A DNA stretch of 64,000 nucleotides from Physcomitrium patens. Lineage: Eukaryota > Streptophyta > Bryopsida > Funariales > Funariaceae. Numbering within the stretch: the stretch's first letter is position 1; the number at the start of each line of letters is the position of its first letter. The position numbers and the translations under genes are program-made. The stretch spans positions 15,415,884 to 15,479,883 of the forward strand of contig NC_037253.1 in the NCBI RefSeq assembly GCF_000002425.4. The letters run 5' to 3'. Positions 9,978 through 21,100 of this stretch are shown here, piece by piece. The notes below the pieces were generated by a model. The model did not search any database. It worked only from the letters and a program-made list of their open reading frames with translations, and was not told the origin of the DNA.

Positions 9978-12900
9978 TCATCTTGATTTTGATGGATGTC
10001 GTTGATGAAAAACTTTGACTTTAGCTGATGCATTTGTTAGATTCCTAGATGGCTCCCATATGCATTCACTAATATCATATCCGCGCCAATGAACAAGATA
10101 TTCCAGCTTATTTCGGCGCCGCCTTGAGTCTAATATCTCTTCCACCTCAAATTCTTCATTATTATCTACTTTTGTAGGAGGCGGTGGCATTTGTCTTCTT
10201 CTTTGTATATCCACTGTCTTATATGGTTCAAGAAGAGACACGTGGAATAAGGGATGGATCTTCATTGACTCCGGTAGATGTAACCGATATGCAACTGGGT
10301 TGATCTGTTCAAAAACAGAAAAAGGGCCAAGCCTACGATAGTCCAACTTATCACAAGGTCGAGTAGTCTTGATATTGCGACGAAGTAGCCATACCTTATT
10401 ATCCACGTTGATTTGTGGTTGCTCCTTACGAAATAGATTTGCGTTTATCTTTTGTTATTCTTGAGCTTCCTTCAATTACGTCTTCATTATTGCATGTAAC
10501 TCTGACAACCGATTTGCCATATCTTCTGCTGCAAGATTATCAACTTTTGAAAAATTAAAAGTGTCAAGTCGTGGATGATAGCCATAATTGGCAAAGAAAG
10601 GTATTTGTTGCGTGGAAGAATGTACCGTATTATTATAAGCAAACTCTGCCAATGGCAGAAGGGTTGTCCAATCATCTTGTTGGTAGTTGATAGTACACCT
10701 TAAATATTGCTCCAAGACTTGGTTTACGCGCTCTGTTTGTCCATCAGTTTGAGGATGGAAAGCCGAAGATAGCTTTATGTCCACTTTTAAAATCTTGAAA
10801 AGGGTCCTCCAAAATCTTGACACAAATTGAGTTCCCCTATCTGATATGATATCTTTAGGTAATCCATGATAGCGATAGATATTATCAATGAAAAGCTTAG
10901 CTGTTTCTTCACCTGTGATAGATTTTGTACATGGCACAAAATGTGCCATCTTGGTGAAACGATCTACTATCACAAATATAGAATCATAAGATCTTGAGCT
11001 TGGAAGATCTGTGATGAAATCCATAGAAACAGAAGACCATGGTTGTTCTGGTATAGGTAATGGCTGAAGAAGTCCGTAAGGTCGATGACGAGGAATTTTT
11101 GATCTTGAACAAATATCACAAGATTGTACAAAGTCTTTGACTGACTTCCACATTTGTGGCCACCAAAAATCTCTTGATATGAGTTCCAAAGTCTTATTAT
11201 ATCCAAAGTGTCCTACTGTTGGAAAGTCATGACGTGCTTGAAGAACACGTAAACGTGCTTCTCCTTCTGGAACATATAGGCGTCCTTCAAAATATAATAG
11301 ATTATTCTTGAACTCGAACTTAGAAGGATCATGAGACTTGAAAGAATTATTCTTGATATCATAAACAAGAGGTCTGAGGACATACTGGACTGGATTTGCT
11401 TGAGAAAAGTTGAATCAACAGTCAATGTTGATTTCATTGCTCGGAGATGAAATTGCTCTGGTTTCAAGAGGACCGTTCTTTGTTGCTCAAAAGCTGCATC
11501 TACTTCTTTTGGTACAAAATAAGAACGTCTAGATAAGGCATCAGACAAACCTTGTTGTTTTCTTGGCCGATAAGTGATAATGAACTCGAATCTTGACAAA
11601 GACATACTCCAACGAGCTTGATGACGATTCAACACGCGTGCTGACATGAAATACTCAAGGTTCTTGTGATCTGTATACATAGTGACTGGAATAGAAGCGC
11701 CTTCTAGATAATGACGTCATTCTTGAAAGGAATCCACGATCGCAAGAAGTTCTTTATCGTGGATCTCATAATTGATCTCGGCTGCTGAGAATTTTCTTGA
11801 ATGAAAAGCTATTGGATGAATTTTGTCATGTAATCCCATTTGTGATAAAATTGCACCCAAGGCAAAATCTGATGCATCTGTTTCCATAAAAAATGCCTTG
11901 GAAAAGTCAACACGATATAAGATTGGTGCAGAGACAAACGATGTCTTCAAGGCTTCAAATGCTGATTCCGCTTCTTGATTCCATTGGAATTTATCTTTAC
12001 TAGTCAAGCGTGTAAGTGGAGCTGCAACTCGTGAGAAATCTTTGATGAAGATCTGATAGTAATTGGCAAATCCCAAGAAACATTGGACATCTCTTACTGT
12101 CCTTGGAATGTTCCAATCCATGATTGTTTGGACTTTCTTAGAATCCATCATGAGACCATCATTTGAAATGATGTATCCTAAAAAGTCAACTTGAGTAGTG
12201 TGAAATACACACTTTTCCATCTTGGCGTACAATCCTGCATCTCTAAGTTTTTGTAATACTTGACGAACATGTATTTCATGTTCTTCGACGTTCTTAGAAT
12301 AGATCAGGATATTGTCTAGATAGCAAACGACAAAATTGTCTAAGAATTCACGAAATACATCATTCATGAGATGTTGAAAAGCAGCTGGTGCATTCGTGAG
12401 TCCAAAAGGCATGACATTGTATTCGAAATATCCATACCTGGTTCGAAACGCAGTCTTCCATTCATCTCCTTCTTTGATCCGTACTAGATTATATGCTCCT
12501 CTTAGATCTATTTTTGTATAGATCTTAGCTTGATTCAATTGGTCAAGGAGTCCTGATATCAAAGGTAATGGATACATGTTCTTGATTGTGATCTTGTTGA
12601 GTCCTCGATAATCAACACACATTCGTAAAGATCCATCTTTTTTCTTTACAAATAGAATTGGAGCTCCTACTGGAGATTTTGAATGGCGTATAAAATTCTT
12701 CGCTAAATTCTCGTCAATATATGTCTTGAGTTCAACCAACTCATCTTGCGATAAACTGTAAATTGGTCCAAATGGTGGCTGAGTTCCTTCCTTGAGGTCG
12801 ATTGAACAATCATATGGGCGATGCTCAGGAAGAATATCTGCATTCTTTTTCTCAAAAACGTCTTGATACTCCTGATATTGACTTGGAATGCCACTTGAAG

Positions 12901-13076
12901 TCTTTACGTTTTCAGAAATAGGTGCAGCATAAATAGCAAAAGTTGATCCTTCTTTTGCTGCGTGTATAAATGCTTTTGCACCTATCAGTACGGATTTTAC
13001 TATACTAGACTTATAATTTTTTACTTGGTTGATAGAACTATTAATTACGCTCTGGGAAAAGTCAAGTTTATGCGAA
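9978..13076 (-). pseudogene. F pol: RT, RNase H, integrase, chromodomain
   Basis: Continues from the protease after one stop near 13079. The RT segment (13076-11717) has [33 protein letters not shown] and YLDN in place of YLDD. RNase H is interrupted by TGA in place of TGG (W) near 11717 and continues with [12 protein letters not shown] frameshift lies near 11370. Integrase has the zinc-binding CDICSRSK, then MDFITD, ISDRGTQF and GQTERVNQ, which carry the DDE residues. The GPF/C-terminal domain leads to a chromodomain (EVEEILDSRRRRNKLEYLVH, then WEPSRNL). A break at about 10470 separates integrase from the C-terminal domain. It closely parallels C's single 1156-codon pol. Confidence 0.9.
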
Positions 13077-13078
13077 TT

Positions 13079-13465
13079 CTAATCTATTCGAGGGTTATAT
13101 TTTTCTAGCCAGGATAAACCTAAAATAACTGGATTGGACGGGGATTTAATTATGTTAAAAGCTATGTAGCTATCATGACCGTCTATTGTTACTTTTATAG
13201 GATGAGTTTCATGAGTGACATCTCTAGAAGACAAGAGACGACCATCTATGACTTCTACATGTACTGGTTTAGGTTTCTGTACAAAAGGTATTTTACGACT
13301 TTTAACAAATTGTTCATCTAAAAAACATGCTGAGGCTCCCGAATCTAATAAAGTAGAGGCTTTGTAATTCTTAGGTCCTAAATATAAGTCTATTTTAAAA
13401 CAAGGAGAGGGCTCTGAGGAGAGGATAGGATCTTCATTAGGAATTGTACAGGGTTCCAGCTGCAC
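13079..13465 (-). pseudogene. F retroviral-type aspartic protease segment of pol
   Basis: 128 residues with the catalytic LLDSGASACFLDE and the second-half motif NPVILGLSWLEKYNP. The DSG triad is intact here, unlike C. A single stop (after NPRID) separates it from RT. The reading frame is shifted by -1 relative to gag, as in C. Confidence 0.85.
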
Positions 13466-13470
13466 GGTCC

Positions 13471-14457
13471 CTATTGTAGCTGGACGAATCCGTTTTCTGA
13501 CATGTTGTCTTCTTTGACCGTCATACCCCTCATTTTATAGTTGCGTCGTTTCTTTGGACAATGTTGAGCAGTGTGCTTAGGTTCTCCATAATATAAACAT
13601 AATCCTTCTTGACGACGATGAATCTTTTCTTGCTCAGTTAGGGGTTTAAAACGTACCGCGTCAATTTGCATGTCTTTTACTTCCAAATGTATGTTTGGTA
13701 AAGATGTTGATGTTGCCATTGAGTAATAACGTTGAGGTTCCCGTGAATGATTTTCGGATCGAAATTCAAAAAGTCGATTATCACATTTTACCGCAAAATC
13801 GATTGCTTGACTCAAAGTTTGAGGATCAGGTAAGTTGAGCATCAATTTCTTTACTTCGTATTGCAATCCATAAAGAAATTGACTGATGAGTGCAGCATCA
13901 TCCCACTTGATGTCAATTGCAAGTTATCGAAATTGTGAAGCATACACTGTTACAGAGCGATTTCTTTGTCGCAGAATTCGGATCTTATTTGTTGCAACAC
14001 GAGTTGCATCGTGTTCACCATACATAGATCAAAACTCTGCCAAGAAAGCTTCCAAATTGTCCAATATTGGATTTCGTTGTTCAAGAAAAGACAAAAACCA
14101 CGATAATGCAGAACCAGAAAGTAGAGTGCCAATAAACCTGACTTGTGATCCTGGAGTTGGATAGCTTTGCGGTTGAAGTTCAATTGCCAATTGTACTTGA
14201 TTGATGAACCCTCGAAACTTTGATCTCGTACCATCAAATTTCTCAGGTAAGGCAATTCTTGGTTCTTTAGTGCTTATAGGGTGTTGTACAATTGGAGAAG
14301 GAACGTGATTTGTTGTAGATGTTGAAGCAGCTCCGATCATCTCTATATCCCCACTTTCTGCTATTCTTGTTCTTTCCTGTGTTGGTGAATTGAGTTGATG
14401 CATCGTAAGCATTAACTCCCTCATTTGCTCTTGCATTTGTGCCATTGCACTCTTCAT
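13471..14457 (-). pseudogene. F gag with CCHC-type knuckle (broken)
   Basis: The start at 14457 gives a short N-terminal coiled-coil-like segment (MAQMQEQMRELMLTMHQLNS). It is followed by the gag core (EKFDGTRSKFRGFINQVQ, SGSALSWF) up to a stop near 14029. After a break the second half resumes (MQYEVKKLMLNLPDPQTL). Its zinc knuckle reads CLYYGEPKHTAQHC, with the second cysteine replaced by tyrosine. It ends at a TAG next to the conserved CAGCTACAATAGGGACC segment, where pol opens in the -1 frame. The protein would package the RNA and form the particle. Confidence 0.85.
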
Positions 14458-14673
14458 TTAAACAAGCTCTGCCATAATGACACTAAGAAGGAAAATTTGT
14501 TTGATATTGCTCAAGAGAAAAGAAAAGAAAGACTTGATAACAAAGAAGATACTAAGAATAATATCAGTTTAGAAGTGGGTAATCCGCAAACTTCTAATAC
14601 GCTTATGACTTGTCAAGAGAAAGGGGTAATCCACTCTCACTCAAGAAAAACAAAGCTCTGATATTGTAAGTGT

Positions 14674-14684
14674 ACTCTTGTCAA
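14674..14684 (-). other. F self-priming site
   Basis: The minus strand reads TTGACAAGAGT, starting two bases after the end of the 5' LTR (14687). It is exactly complementary over 11 nt to ACTCTTGTCAA in the LTR (14853-14863), where transcription should start. The match ends sharply on both sides. The location is that of a primer-binding site, and no tRNA-complementary sequence abuts the LTR. A partial initiator-Met-like string TATCAGAGCT lies 23 nt farther in. Confidence 0.8.
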
Positions 14685-14686
14685 TC

Positions 14687-15238
14687 TGTCAAGGAGAAAG
14701 ATTCGATGAGGGAAAATATACACAAAAAGGCTATCTCGATATAATAAGTCAAAATATAAACAAGTAGGTATATTAAAAGGAAACTGGAATGGCTATTGCT
14801 ACAAGACAAGAAATTAAAGACTCTTGAACCTGGACTAGAAGCAAGAAAGGAGTTGACAAGAGTGAAGAAGCCTTCACTCTTGTCTCTATATATACTATCT
14901 AACTAGGGGCTACATGGCGACTTTCTATAGGACCTCCAATATGTGTTGACTTTGTAGGACACATGCCTTGACTTACAAGGTAAGTTTTTCTACGTGTGGG
15001 CCACATAGTTAGCTTGATCTTCAAGCTAACAACATGTGTGGCACATGGCCAACTTGTTGACCACGTTTCTAATCCAAAAAGTCAATTAAAGACACCTATG
15101 AATTCAAAGCAGCGTCTAGGAAGTTTCTAGGAAGCTTTTATATTAAATATTATAGAATTAACTTACTTTTATCTACTTTTACTTACTTCTACCTATTTCT
15201 ATATGTAATTATTAGCTTACATGATTATGGCCGTGACA
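14687..15238 (-). repeat. F 5' LTR
   Basis: 552 bp, TGTCACGG ... CCTTGACA on the element strand. It drives the element on the minus strand. It contains a TATA box at 14887-14894 and an imperfect inverted repeat (GACAAGAGTGAAG / CTTCACTCTTGTC) across the predicted start site. Confidence 0.9.
14853..14894 (-). promoter_or_regulatory. F promoter: TATA box and predicted transcript start
   Basis: The element strand carries TATATATA (14894-14887). The 11-mer ACTCTTGTCAA begins about 32 nt downstream of its first T, the normal plant TATA-to-start distance. The 13-bp arm GACAAGAGTGAAG just upstream and CTTCACTCTTGTC across the start form an inverted repeat with a 4-nt centre. The same arrangement is present in G and, with different sequence, in C. 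Confidence 0.65.
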
Positions 15239-15271
<33 letters not shown>

Positions 15272-15799
15272 AGAATCAAAGCTAAAAAAATGATCTTTTT
15301 AGATCCCTCTTTAATATGAGAGGGTTTTACTATCAACCTTCTAAGGCATATATTTCTGTTGGATGTCAAGGTTGGTCTTTTCTTGCACTAACACTACCTC
15401 ATTGGAATAGCCCATTTTTTCCAATCGGATTTGAATCCGAGACACTCACTTGATAAGTTCTTACCTGATCAATCCTTCTATATCATTTGGATGTTTATTA
15501 AGATAAATTCTCATAATTCTTAATATTATTATTATTTTTTTATTTTGTTTTGTTTTTTTTGTTTTTTTTTATTTTATTTTTTTTTGTTTTATTTTATTTA
15601 TTTATTTATTTTTTTGTTTTGTTTTGTTTTTTTTTTTTTTTAAGAAAGTCTCATGAAATACTCGTCTCTTTCAGTTAGAATATCTCTAATTGTTTGGTGA
15701 AAGAACCAAATTGAGAAGAAGACAAGATAATTGAATATAAGTATAGCTTATCTTGAGGACCAATGTTTTAGCTCCTAAATTCCATTTGGTTTTGATAAT
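15239..15799 (-). other. E 3' internal region, right of F, with simple repeats
   Basis: Begins with a (AT)n run at 15239-15262. A long T/G-rich low-complexity block follows at 15530-15642 (TTTTGTTTTATTTTATTTA-like). No coding sequence was seen; it joins E's integrase end to the segment left of F. Confidence 0.6.
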
Positions 15800-17047
15800 T
15801 TTCTACTTAAAAAATTGAATAAGGGTGAATTTAAGGATGAGCCCTTTGACTTTGTGTATGATAAAAATCACACTCTATATTCTTTACATCTATTTCCAAA
15901 TGTTTTGGCTGGAAATTTTTTATTGTTGGATATTTGTACCTAAATTGAATTAGTTAGAAAGACTTCTTTAACCAAATAGGGGCTTAACCATACGGCATCA
16001 AATTTTTTTGGAAAGTCTAATCTCCTAGCATCTTGTAGGAGGACTAACATGTAAGGTGTTAAGATTCTAAGCTTGTGTCGTTTGTCAAAGGTAATTTTTC
16101 TTCTTCTTTGAATTGCTTCTATATCTTAAGCACTTTGTCTTCTAGCTTCATCTAGACCTTCTAATTGTTCCAACCTATCAATTAAAGATTGTTTAATTGA
16201 CAACCTTTCTGTCAAGACAATACAAAGGGAAGGAATTTCAAACTCGATTGGTAGAATTACTTCTATGCCAAAAACTAAGGAAAAAGAGATTGATTGGATT
16301 GTTACTTTAAAGATTGTTCTATAAGCCCATAAGGTTGGTAGAAGCTTTGTATTCCAATCTCAGTTCAATGTTGTTACTATTTTCTTGAGAATATTAATTA
16401 AAATTTAGTTGACCCTTTCTGTATATCCATTGATTTGAGGGTGATAAGGATTAGTTTTTCTATGATCAATTTTAAATTCATTAGTCAATTTTTCTATCAC
16501 TTCATTTAAAAAATGCTTGTCTCTATCACTAATTAGAATTTTTGGACATCCAAATCTAGTGATGATCTACTCATAGAGGAATTCTGTAGCCTGCTTGGCA
16601 TCGTTGGCTTTAACTTTCTTTGCTTGAATCTACTTAATCAAGTATTCAATTGCTGCTACTATGTATTTCATACTACTAGTGGAATTAAGATGAATATCTC
16701 CAATATAATCAATTTTTCATTTTTCAAAGGAAACTAAAAGTAAGGACACATACAGAGGAAGACTCATCTTTAAGTCATTTCTAGCATATCACTGACATGC
16801 ATCACAGGCCTTGATATATCTATGGACATCTTAGAATAATGTGGACTAATATAGCTAATTCTAAGGATTTTTTGGCCTATTAAAGTCCCTAAAAAATGCC
16901 CCTCGCATGCACTATCATGACATGTTAATAGAATGGTAGGAATTTCGTTGTCCATTACACACCTCCTTAATATCCCGTCGATTTGCCTCTAATTATGGCA
17001 AAGTTTCTACTATTGATTCTCACCTTCTTACATTCTAATTTAAAAAG
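15800..17047 (-). pseudogene. E integrase
   Basis: Degenerate minus-strand reading. The zinc-binding domain is near 16960-16770 (MDNEIPTILLTCHDSACEGHF, a form of the usual CHDS.CGGHF). The core and post-core regions follow, with TLWAYRTIFKVT and SFSLVFGIEVILPIEF near 16350-16230. A C-terminal region with IQRRRKITFDKRHK lies near 16110. These motifs are of the OTA (Tat/Athila) type, not the chromovirus type. Several stops are present. The upstream RNase H is missing where A was inserted (17048). Confidence 0.75.
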
Positions 17048-17132
17048 TATAGAATAGGTAAATAAACTTTGTGGTAGTTACTAGTTGGTTATTGATAATC
17101 TTGAGAATTAGATTGATGGCTAGGAAGTTTAG
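17048..17132 (+). repeat. A 5' LTR, part before C
   Basis: 85 bp matching 31652-31736 (TAGAATAGrTAAATAAACTTTG ... GGCTAgGcAGTTTAG). The match resumes at 23422 after element C. The final TTTAG is C's target duplication. Confidence 0.85.
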
Positions 17133-17627
17133 TGTCACGGACACAAAATACAGACTTGAAATCTAACAAGAAGTTCAAGAAGAAGTGGCAAAACTAGATT
17201 AAACAGATGAGTACAAGAACAACACCAGAAAGGTGAGCTAGAACTCCAAGAGATGTGTTGTCGAGACTGAAGAACTCTTCAGCCTCGATCCCTATATATA
17301 CTCCTACTTAGGAAGCTTCTCGAGCTACTTCTATTAACTAGGAAGCTTCTAGAAGGTTCCAGAGGCTTCCTTTCTAGAAGGTTCTAGAAACTTCTCGAGC
17401 TACTTCTATTAACTAAGAAGCTTGTAGAAAGTTCCAGGGGATTCTTTTCTAGAAGCTTCTAGAAACTTCTCTTCTAGAAGGTTCCAGAGACTTCCTTTCT
17501 AGAAGCTTCTAGAAACTTCTCTCTAAAAGGTTCCAGAGGCTTCTCTTCTAGAAGGTTCCAGAGGCTTGTTTTCTAGAAGGTTCTAAAAACTTCTCTCTAG
17601 AAAGTTCTAAGGAAAATGTTCCTAACA
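17133..17627 (-). repeat. C 3' LTR
   Basis: 495 bp, TGTTAGG ... CCGTGACA on the element strand. Contains dense TTCnnGAA units, TATATATA at 17293-17300, and plus-strand TTGTCGAGACT at 17258-17268, an exact 11-nt counterpart of the priming site. Confidence 0.95.
17342..17600 (-). promoter_or_regulatory. Array of heat-shock-element-like sites in C U3
   Basis: Inverted GAA/TTC units in exact 5-bp phase: GAA-TTC-GAA-TTC-GAg-TTC at 17342-17369 and TTC-GAA-TTC-GAA-TTC at 17447-17469, with further groups to about 17600. This is the binding pattern of plant heat shock factors (nGAAnnTTCn repeated). It lies upstream of the TATA box on the element strand and is duplicated in the other LTR (about 23130-23395). 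Confidence 0.7.
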
Positions 17628-17642
17628 TCACCCCCTCCTTTA
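17628..17642 (-). other. C polypurine tract
   Basis: The minus strand reads TAAAGGAGGGGGTGA directly before the 3' LTR start TGTTAG. Confidence 0.85.
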
Positions 17643-17674
17643 GCTTCGAGGTCTCTGAGAAGCAATGTTGTTGA

Positions 17675-18004
17675 TCAGTACCAACGCAAGAAAATGAAGA
17701 TCTGTCGCATAACTTCTACTATGAACTCCAACTGTTGTTCACGAGGCAAGTGGTTCATCGACCCTTGAAGCCAACGGTAGTGGCCCACGCCTTCGACTTC
17801 TGACCAAGCATGAACTTCCATATCCTCATTGTGAAATTTTCCTGCAAACATGCCTTCTGGTTGACCATCGTAAGCAGGCTCGATCTCAAATACGATCACC
17901 AGTGATCGGTTACTCGGTATCCTCCGTTGTCGTCGTGGTACATGTAGTTCTTCATCTCGGGGTCGCCTTCGTGAGCTACTCGGTTGCGATACTCTGACTG
18001 GCAT
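17675..18004 (-). CDS. C extra 3' ORF, conserved protein of unknown function
   Basis: 109 codons, ATG at 18004, 140 bases after the pol stop and 47 before the 3' LTR. The N-terminal third is rich in Arg/Ser (SSSRRRPRDEELHVPRRQRR), which suggests nucleic-acid binding or a nuclear localisation signal. The C-terminal two thirds has VIVFEIE, DGQPEGMFAGKFHNEDM, VGHYRWLQGSMNHL and QQLEFIVEVMRQIFIFL. The C-terminal part is conserved in position and motif with F, G and (decayed) I. No signal peptide or transmembrane helix is apparent. I do not recognise the family; it could be an accessory or regulatory protein. Confidence 0.7.
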   Translation of the reverse strand: MPVRVSQPSSSRRRPRDEELHVPRRQRRIPSNRSLVIVFEIEPAYDGQPEGMFAGKFHNEDMEVHAWSEVEGVGHYRWLQGSMNHLPREQQLEFIVEVMRQIFIFLRWY

Positions 18005-18144
18005 AGTATCTATCTCTTTGCTATCTATATCAAAAGACCAAACTATGATCTATCTTGGAGAAAATAACTACATCAACTATGAATTTTGCTGGTGCTCTCC
18101 CCTTTTTTTATATTGTTGGGAGAACAAGCTTCAGAAAGAAGCTA

Positions 18145-21100
18145 TCATCGAATTGATTTAGGTTTATCGGGATGTCGTTGATGAAACTCCTGTACCTTTT
18201 GTGGCGCATTTGCAAGATTTTCAGCTGGCTCCCACGTTCGCTCATTAATGTCATAGCCACACCAATGAACAAGATATTCTAACTTTCCCCACCTTCGCCA
18301 TGAATCCAATACCTTTTCAACCTCGTATTCTTCGTGGTTCTCGATTTCAATACTAGGTGGCGGACATTGGACTCTTCTAGAAAAAGATGACTCTCGATAA
18401 GGTTCCAACAGAGAAACATGAAAGACTGGATGTACCTTCATAGAAGCCGGTAACTCCAGCCGGTATGCCACTGGATTAATTTGCTTCTGGATGATAAATG
18501 GTCCCAATCTTTGATAGTCCAACTTATCACATGGTCGCTTGGTCTTGATATTTCGTCGAAGAAGCCAGGCTTTGTCTCCAACTTTGAAAGTAGGTGCTGG
18601 ATTCCGAAATCTATCTGCAGACATCTTATAGGATTCTTGAGCAGATTGTAATTGAAGCTTCAACATAGTTTGAAGCTCTGATAGTTGCTTCGAAAATCCT
18701 TCAGCTGCTGGATTGTTATTTATTGACGGACTCAATAAATCAAGCTTCGAATGATACCCATAGTTGGAAAAGAATGGTGTTTGTTGAGTCGAAGCATGGA
18801 GGGTGTTGTTATATGCAAACTCGGCTAGCGGTAGATATGCAGTCCAATCGTCTTGCTGATAGTTGATGCTGCATCGTAAGTACTGCTCCAAGACTTGGTT
18901 CACCTGTTCCGTTTGGCCATCAGTTTGAGGATGAAAAGCTGAAGAAAGCTTGATATCCACCTTCAATATCCCAAAGAGAGATCTCCAAAACTTTGACACG
19001 AACTGGGTACCTCGATCTGATATGATATCATCTGGTAGTCCATAATATCGATACACATTATTGAGAAAGAGTCTTGCTGTGACTTCACTAGACGATGTCT
19101 TCTTACAAGGAACAAAGTGTGCCATCTTCGTAAGCTGATCTACCACGACAAAGATGCTGTCAAATGAGTTTGATGATGGCAAGTCCGTGATGAAGTCCAT
19201 AGAAATTGAAGACCATGGTCGACGTGGAATTGGCAATGGCTGTAGAAGTCCATAAAGGCGATGCCGAGGATTCTTAGATCTTGAACAGATGTCACAAGAG
19301 AGGACAAAATCTTTCACATCCTTCCACATTTGGGGCCACCAAAAATCTCGGGAAATAAGCTCCAAGGTCTTGTTGAATCCAAAATGTCCCGCAGTTGGAA
19401 AATCATGGCGAGATTGAAGAACTCGGAGTCGTGTTAGTCCTTTTGGAATGTACAATCGCTCTTCAAAGTATAAAAGATCTCCCTCCACCTTCAACTTGTC
19501 GTCATTGGTACGTTGCTTGATATCAATGGCTACTGAATCTTTAATGGTCATAGCACGTACCTGGTTTAGGAAGTCAACATCAAATGATACAATAGTAGCA
19601 CAAAGTTGAAATCTCTCTGGCTTCAATAACGTTGTACATTGTTGATCAAACGCTGCTTCTCCAGCCTTTGGTGCAAGATACGATCTCCTTGATAAAGCAT
19701 CGGATAGTCCTTGCTGCCTTCCAGGTCGATAAGTGATAACAAAATCGAATCTAGATAGCGATATATTCCACCGAGCTTGACGTCGATTTAAAACTCGAGC
19801 CATCATGAAATACTCCAAATTCTTGTGATCCGTATATACGGTTACTAGATATCCAGCTTCTTCAAGAAAGTGATGCCATTCTTCGAAAGAATCCACTATA
19901 GCAAGAAGTTCCTTATCGTGGATCTCATAATTGATTTCAGCAGCAGAGAACTTCCGAGAATAGAATGCAACTGGATGGAGCTTCTTATCTTCACTCATTT
20001 GTAAAAGAACAGCTCTCAAAGCAAAATCTGAAGCATCATTTTCTAAATAGAAGGCCTTTGTAAAGTCCGGATGTACCAAAATTGGAGCTGTAATAAATGA
20101 TGTCTTCAAATCTTGAAACGCCTTCTTCGCCAAAGGTCCCCATTCCAACTTATCCTTGCATGTTAATCGAGTGAGACGAGCAGCAACTTGAGAATAATTC
20201 TTGATAAAGATCCGATAGAAGTTAGCAAAACCAAGAAAGTATTGTACGTCTCTAACCGTCTTTGGAACCTCCCAAGACATGATTGCTTCTACTTTCTTGG
20301 GGTCCATCTTCAAACCTTCTGTAGTCACAATGAATCCCAAAAATTCCATCTCCGTCTGGTGAAATAAACACTTTTCTAATTTGGCATATAGTCCTCGCTT
20401 GCATAGTTTCTCCAAGACCAAACGAACATGCTCTTCATGCTCTTCCTCGTTTTTAGAGAATATTAGAATATCGTCCAAGTAGATGACAAAAAAATCGTCG
20501 AGGTGTTCTCGAAAGATGTCATTCATCATATGTTGGAAAACCGCTGGAGCATTGGTAAGACCAAAAGGCATGACATTATATTCGAAATGACCATACCTTG
20601 TACGGAATGCTGTCTTCCACTCATCTCCTTCCTTGATTCGTACGAGATTATAAGCTCCCCTTAGATCAATTTTTGTAAAGATCTTTGCACGTCCAAGTTG
20701 TTCTAAGAGACTAGAAATCAAGGGTAATGGATAACGATTTTTCTTTGTCATCTTGTTGAGGCCTCGATAGTCCACACACATCCATAATGATCCATCTTTC
20801 TTCTTCACAAATAAGATGGGTGCTCCAGCTGATGATTTTGAATGACGAATGAAGTTCTTGGCTATATTCTCGTCGATGTACTTTCGTAACTCTGCCAACT
20901 CCGTTTGCGATAGATTGTAGATTGGGCCAAAAGGTGGTTGTGCTCCTTCTTGTAAGTCTATGGCACAATCATATGGTCGGTGTTCCGGTAGTATGTCGGC
21001 GTTCTTCTTTTGAAACACGTCTTCAAAATCTTTATATTGCTCCGGTATACTTGCTGTTGAGATCTTCTCCTCGGTAGTTGGAGCCGCACAAATGACAAAT

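Larger units (their letters stand above)
8868..15238 (-). mobile_element. Chromodomain gypsy element F (self-priming type)
   Basis: Full-length 6.37-kb element: LTRs 8868-9419 and 14687-15238 (552 bp each), polypurine tract at 9420-9435, self-priming site at 14674-14684, gag, pol with C-terminal chromodomain, and an extra ORF before the 3' LTR. It sits in E's 3' region at a TA-rich site (ATAAA left, ATATA right). ORFs carry only a few lesions: a stop in gag near 14029, a stop at the end of the protease near 13079, a stop in RNase H near 11717, a frameshift near 11370, and breaks near 10470 and in the extra ORF. It has therefore been inactive only moderately long. Confidence 0.9.

Noticed and set aside
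17675-18004. Envelope-like gene after pol
   Set aside because: No signal peptide, transmembrane helix or cysteine pattern of an envelope protein.
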